Source of the DNA: Pseudomonas sp. Os17
Lineage (GTDB): Bacteria > Pseudomonadota > Gammaproteobacteria > Pseudomonadales > Pseudomonadaceae
DNA: 64,000 nucleotides
Direction of reading: 5' to 3'
NCBI RefSeq assembly: GCF_001547895.1
Contig: NZ_AP014627.1
Location: forward strand, 933,501-997,500
Below are positions 61,147 through 64,000 of the stretch, in pieces (the stretch's first letter is position 1; each line of letters begins with the position of its first letter). The notes under the pieces are model-generated. The model did not search any database. It worked only from the letters and a program-made list of their open reading frames with translations, and was not told the origin of the DNA. Position numbers and translations under genes: made by a program.

Positions 61147-62058
61147 TCAGGCGGCGTTCTTGAGTTTCGGGTCCAGCGCATCGCGCAGGCCGTCGCCCAT
61201 CAGGTTGATTGCCAGCACGCTGAGCAAAATGGTCAGGCCTGGCAGGCTCACCACCCACCAGGCGCGTTCGATGTAGTCGCGAGCCGAGGCCAGCATGGTG
61301 CCCCACTCTGGAGTCGGCGGTTGCACGCCGAGGCCGAGGAAGCCCAGGGCGGCGGCATCGAGGATCGCCGAGGAGAAGCTCAGGGTGGCCTGGACGATCA
61401 GCGGTGCCATGCAGTTGGGCAGCACGGTGATGAACATCAGGCGTGGCAGGCTGGCACCGGCCAGGCGCGCGGCCGTCACGTAGTCGCGGTTGATCTCGCC
61501 CATCACCGCGGCGCGGGTCAGGCGCACATAGGAGGGCAGGGACACCACGGCAATGGCGATCACGGTGTTGATCAGGCCCGGGCCGAGGATGGCGACAATC
61601 GCCACGGCCAGCAGCAGCGAGGGCAGGGCCAGCATGATGTCCATCAGGCGCATGATGGTCGGGCCCAGCAGACGTGGGAAGAACCCGGCGAACAGTCCCA
61701 GGAGGATCCCCGGGATCAGCGACATCACCACCGACGACAGGCCGATCAGCAGCGACAGGCGCGAGCCCTGGATCAGGCGCGACAGCAGGTCGCGGCCCAG
61801 TTCATCGGTGCCCAGCAAAAATTGCATCTGCCCGCCTTCGAGCCAGGCCGGCGGGGTCAGCAGGAAGTCGCGGTATTGCTCGCTGGGGTTGTGCGGCGCC
61901 ACCCAGGGGGCGAACAGCGCGCAGAACACGATCAGCAACATGAACAGCAGGCCGGCCACCGCGCCTTTGTTGCGGGAGAAGTGCTGCCAGAATTCTTTGT
62001 ACACGGACGGATAGAGCAGGCTTTGATCGACTGCTACTGAGGTAGTTGGAGTGCTCAT
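61147..62058 (-). CDS. dppC: Dipeptide ABC transporter permease DppC
   Basis: A 303-residue inner-membrane permease. A cytoplasmic N-terminus [18 protein letters not shown] precedes a first helix and an OppC-type start ([21 protein letters not shown]). The EAA-loop region is [24 protein letters not shown]. It overlaps nothing upstream: dppB ends 11 bases away. An apparent N-terminal extension to 62817 lies over dppB in another frame and is not real. Confidence 0.94.
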   Translation of the reverse strand: MSTPTTSVAVDQSLLYPSVYKEFWQHFSRNKGAVAGLLFMLLIVFCALFAPWVAPHNPSEQYRDFLLTPPAWLEGGQMQFLLGTDELGRDLLSRLIQGSRLSLLIGLSSVVMSLIPGILLGLFAGFFPRLLGPTIMRLMDIMLALPSLLLAVAIVAILGPGLINTVIAIAVVSLPSYVRLTRAAVMGEINRDYVTAARLAGASLPRLMFITVLPNCMAPLIVQATLSFSSAILDAAALGFLGLGVQPPTPEWGTMLASARDYIERAWWVVSLPGLTILLSVLAINLMGDGLRDALDPKLKNAA

Positions 62059-62069
62059 TGGTCTTGATC

Positions 62070-63080
62070 TCAGCGCTGATGACGGATGCGTGGGTTGGCA
62101 AAGCCGTAGAGGATGTCCACCACGAAGTTGACCATGATCACCAGGCAGGCGATCAGCAGGATGCCGTTCTGCACCACGGGATAGTCCCGGGCGCCGATGG
62201 CTTCGATCAGCCACTTGCCGATGCCCGGCCAGGAAAAGATGGTTTCGGTCAGGACCGCACCGGCCAGCAGGGTGCCGACTTGCAGGCCGACCACTGTCAG
62301 TACCGGAATCAAGGCGTTGCGCAGGCCGTGGACGAACACCACCCGCGCCGGTGATAGGCCCTTGGCCTTGGCGGTGCGGATGTAATCCTCGCGCAGCACC
62401 TCGAGCATCGAGGAGCGGGTCATCCGCGCGATCACCGCCAGGGGAATGGTGCCCAGGACGATGGCCGGCAGGATCAGGTGGTGCAGGGCGTCGAAGAAGG
62501 CGCTGGTGTCTTCGGCCAGCAGGGTGTCGATGAGCATGAAGCCGGTTCTGGGCTCGATGTCGTAGAGCAGGTCGATGCGCCCGGACACCGGGGTCCAGCC
62601 CAGGCTCACCGAGAAGAACATGATCAGGATCAGGCCCCACCAGAAGATCGGCATCGAATAGCCCGCAAGGGAGATGCCCATGACCCCGTGGTCGAACAGC
62701 GACCCTCGCTTGAGGGCGGCGATCACCCCGGCCAAGAGCCCGATGATGCCGGCGAACAGCAGGGCGGCCATGGACAGTTCCAGGGTCGCGGGGAACAGCG
62801 AGGTGAACTCGCTCCACACGCTGGTGCGGGTGCGCAGGGACTCACCCAGGTCACCGTGGGCCAGTTTGCCGATGTAGTCCAGGTACTGGGCGTACAGCGG
62901 CTTGTTCAATCCAAGGCGTTCCATTGCCTGGGCATGCATCTCGGGGTCGACCCGACGCTCGCCCATCATGACTTCCACGGGGTCGCCGGGAATCATGCGT
63001 ATCAAGGCGAAGGTCAGCAAGGTGATGCCGAAGAATGTGGGGATCAACAACCCCACACGGCGGGCAATAAAACTAAACAT
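62070..63080 (-). CDS. dppB: Dipeptide ABC transporter permease DppB
   Basis: A 336-residue permease, the normal DppB length. It has a first helix MFSFIARRVGLLIPTFFGIT, the family motif MIPGDPVEVMMGERRV and the EAA-loop DYIRTAKAKGLSPARVVFVHGL. ATG 63080 was chosen because it starts at the membrane helix; upstream in-frame residues would overlap the dppA-dppB gap. It starts 73 bases after dppA ends. Confidence 0.94.
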   Translation of the reverse strand: MFSFIARRVGLLIPTFFGITLLTFALIRMIPGDPVEVMMGERRVDPEMHAQAMERLGLNKPLYAQYLDYIGKLAHGDLGESLRTRTSVWSEFTSLFPATLELSMAALLFAGIIGLLAGVIAALKRGSLFDHGVMGISLAGYSMPIFWWGLILIMFFSVSLGWTPVSGRIDLLYDIEPRTGFMLIDTLLAEDTSAFFDALHHLILPAIVLGTIPLAVIARMTRSSMLEVLREDYIRTAKAKGLSPARVVFVHGLRNALIPVLTVVGLQVGTLLAGAVLTETIFSWPGIGKWLIEAIGARDYPVVQNGILLIACLVIMVNFVVDILYGFANPRIRHQR

Positions 63081-63153
63081 CTTCTGAAGTACCTCAATCA
63101 GCCGGTTAGGCGTACCCGCCACCCTTGGGGTCAAGGGCGGCAGGCGTTTCTTA

Positions 63154-64000
63154 TCACTTCACTTGGGTGGTCGCGAAGTTGTTGGTGGTCAGGGGGCTCT
63201 GGTGGTAACCCTCGACGTTCTTGCGCATGGCGGTGAACATTTTTGGATAGGCCATGGGAATCCAGGGTTGGTCCTGTTGGAAAACCAGCAGAGCCTTTTC
63301 ATAGAGCGCGGCGCGCTTGGCAGGTTCAGCGTCGGCGCGGGCCTGGTCGATCAGCTCCTGGAACTCCTTGTTGCACCAGCGGGCGTAGTTTTCGCCGTTT
63401 TTCGCTGCATCACAACTCAGGTTCGGGGTCAGGAAGTTGTCCGGGTCGCCGTTGTCCCCAGCCCAGCCGGCCGACACCATATCGTGTTCGCCGTTTTTCG
63501 CACGCTTGAGCATCTCGCCCCATTCCATGACGCGGATCTCGAGCTTGAGGCCGATCTTGGCCAGGTCGGCCTGCATCATCTGCGCACCCAGCAGGGGATT
63601 GGGGTTGGTCGGGCCGCCGCCGTTGCGGGTGAACAGGGTGATCACCGTACCGTCCGGCACCCCGGCGTCCTTGAGCAGGGCCCGGGCCTTGTCCAGATCC
63701 CGGGGCGGGTTCTTCAGGCTGTTGTTGAAGCCCAGCAGAGTCGGCGGATAAGGGCCGGTGCCGACCAGCGCATTGCCTTTGCCGTAGAGGCTATTGACGT
63801 AGGCTTCCTTGTCGAAGGCGATGTCGATGGCTTTGCGTACCCGCACGTCGCTCATGTATTTGCGGGTGGTGTTCATGGCGATGTAGCCGGTGGTCATGGC
63901 CGCCAGTTCGTCGACCTTGAGGTTGGCGTCGGCCTTGATGCTGGGGATGTCATCGGGCTTGGGGTACAGGGCGACCTGGCACTCGTTGGCCTTGAGCTTC
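63154..64000 (-). CDS. dppA: Dipeptide ABC transporter substrate-binding protein DppA, C-terminal part
   Basis: The C-terminal 281 residues of a family-5 periplasmic solute-binding protein; the gene enters the window from the right, with the first whole codon at 63999. Visible motifs are RVRKAIDIAFDKEAYV, the GPYPPTLLGF loop, and MVSAGWAGDNGDPDNFL, which is typical of dipeptide/heme-binding DppA. The chain ends TTNNFATTQVK. Pseudomonads often have several dppA copies; which one this is cannot be told from this part. Confidence 0.92.
   Translation of the reverse strand, partial: KLKANECQVALYPKPDDIPSIKADANLKVDELAAMTTGYIAMNTTRKYMSDVRVRKAIDIAFDKEAYVNSLYGKGNALVGTGPYPPTLLGFNNSLKNPPRDLDKARALLKDAGVPDGTVITLFTRNGGGPTNPNPLLGAQMMQADLAKIGLKLEIRVMEWGEMLKRAKNGEHDMVSAGWAGDNGDPDNFLTPNLSCDAAKNGENYARWCNKEFQELIDQARADAEPAKRAALYEKALLVFQQDQPWIPMAYPKMFTAMRKNVEGYHQSPLTTNNFATTQVK

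Noticed and set aside
61147..62817. Long form of dppC reaching into dppB
   Set aside because: The extra N-terminal part is an out-of-frame reading of dppB; DppC has its own ATG at 62058 and the normal length.

Overview
The window is a stretch of chromosome from a fluorescent Pseudomonas, most likely the P. protegens / P. chlororaphis / P. fluorescens group. The evidence is the gene order (dnaJ-dapB-carA-carB-greA; secG-tRNA-Leu-tRNA-fMet-rimP-nusA-infB-rbfA-truB-rpsO-pnp; cra next to fruBKA; a piuA/piuC-type iron locus beside speC), the high-GC codon use, and several families of Pseudomonas REP palindromes. Most of it is conserved housekeeping DNA. I found no multi-gene defence, secretion, secondary-metabolite or phage system.

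Region 1-13.7 kb, mostly + strand: the end of dnaJ, then lysine/cell-wall (dapB), carbamoyl phosphate (carA, carB), transcript cleavage (greA), a small membrane protein, yhbY on the - strand, rlmE, ftsH, folP, glmM, tpiA and secG. carA is preceded by a leader with several hairpins and an intrinsic terminator.

Region 13.7-23 kb: tRNA-Leu(GAG), initiator tRNA-Met, then the translation/RNA operon rimP-nusA-infB-rbfA-truB-rpsO-pnp, ending at tRNA-Thr(CGT). RNA control hairpins lie before rimP, before rpsO and between rpsO and pnp.

Region 23-34 kb: an A+T-rich patch with an orphan lipoprotein and a small acidic protein, then nadC, a DUF1631 protein, ampD-ampE, a chemoreceptor, a zinc-ribbon membrane protein, and a TatD-family nuclease next to cra.

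Region 34-44.5 kb: the fructose phosphotransferase operon fruB-fruK-fruA, with a perfect Cra-type operator upstream. A dispersed Pseudomonas repeat follows whose core folds as a cloverleaf-like set of nested palindromes. Then come a small DUF protein, a LysE exporter with an atypical short-chain dehydrogenase, a PhoD-like phosphatase with a possible PHO box, and a seven-unit REP array.

Region 44.5-64 kb: an iron locus (PepSY-flavodoxin-reductase fusion, TonB-dependent siderophore receptor, PiuC-type hydroxylase, Sel1-repeat protein) with two Fur-box-like sites; speC (ornithine decarboxylase) with a leader terminator lying inside a possible 52-codon leader ORF; the opuC osmoprotectant ABC operon; prfC; a small secreted acidic protein; and the dipeptide ABC operon dppABCDF, whose dppA runs off the right edge.

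The most interesting items are regulatory or structural rather than new enzymes: the speC leader, the cloverleaf-like repeat core, the folP and greA-downstream hairpins at translation starts, and the SDR/LysE pair with a displaced catalytic tyrosine. All start sites are chosen by eye from Shine-Dalgarno (SD) sequences and family lengths; no database search was run.
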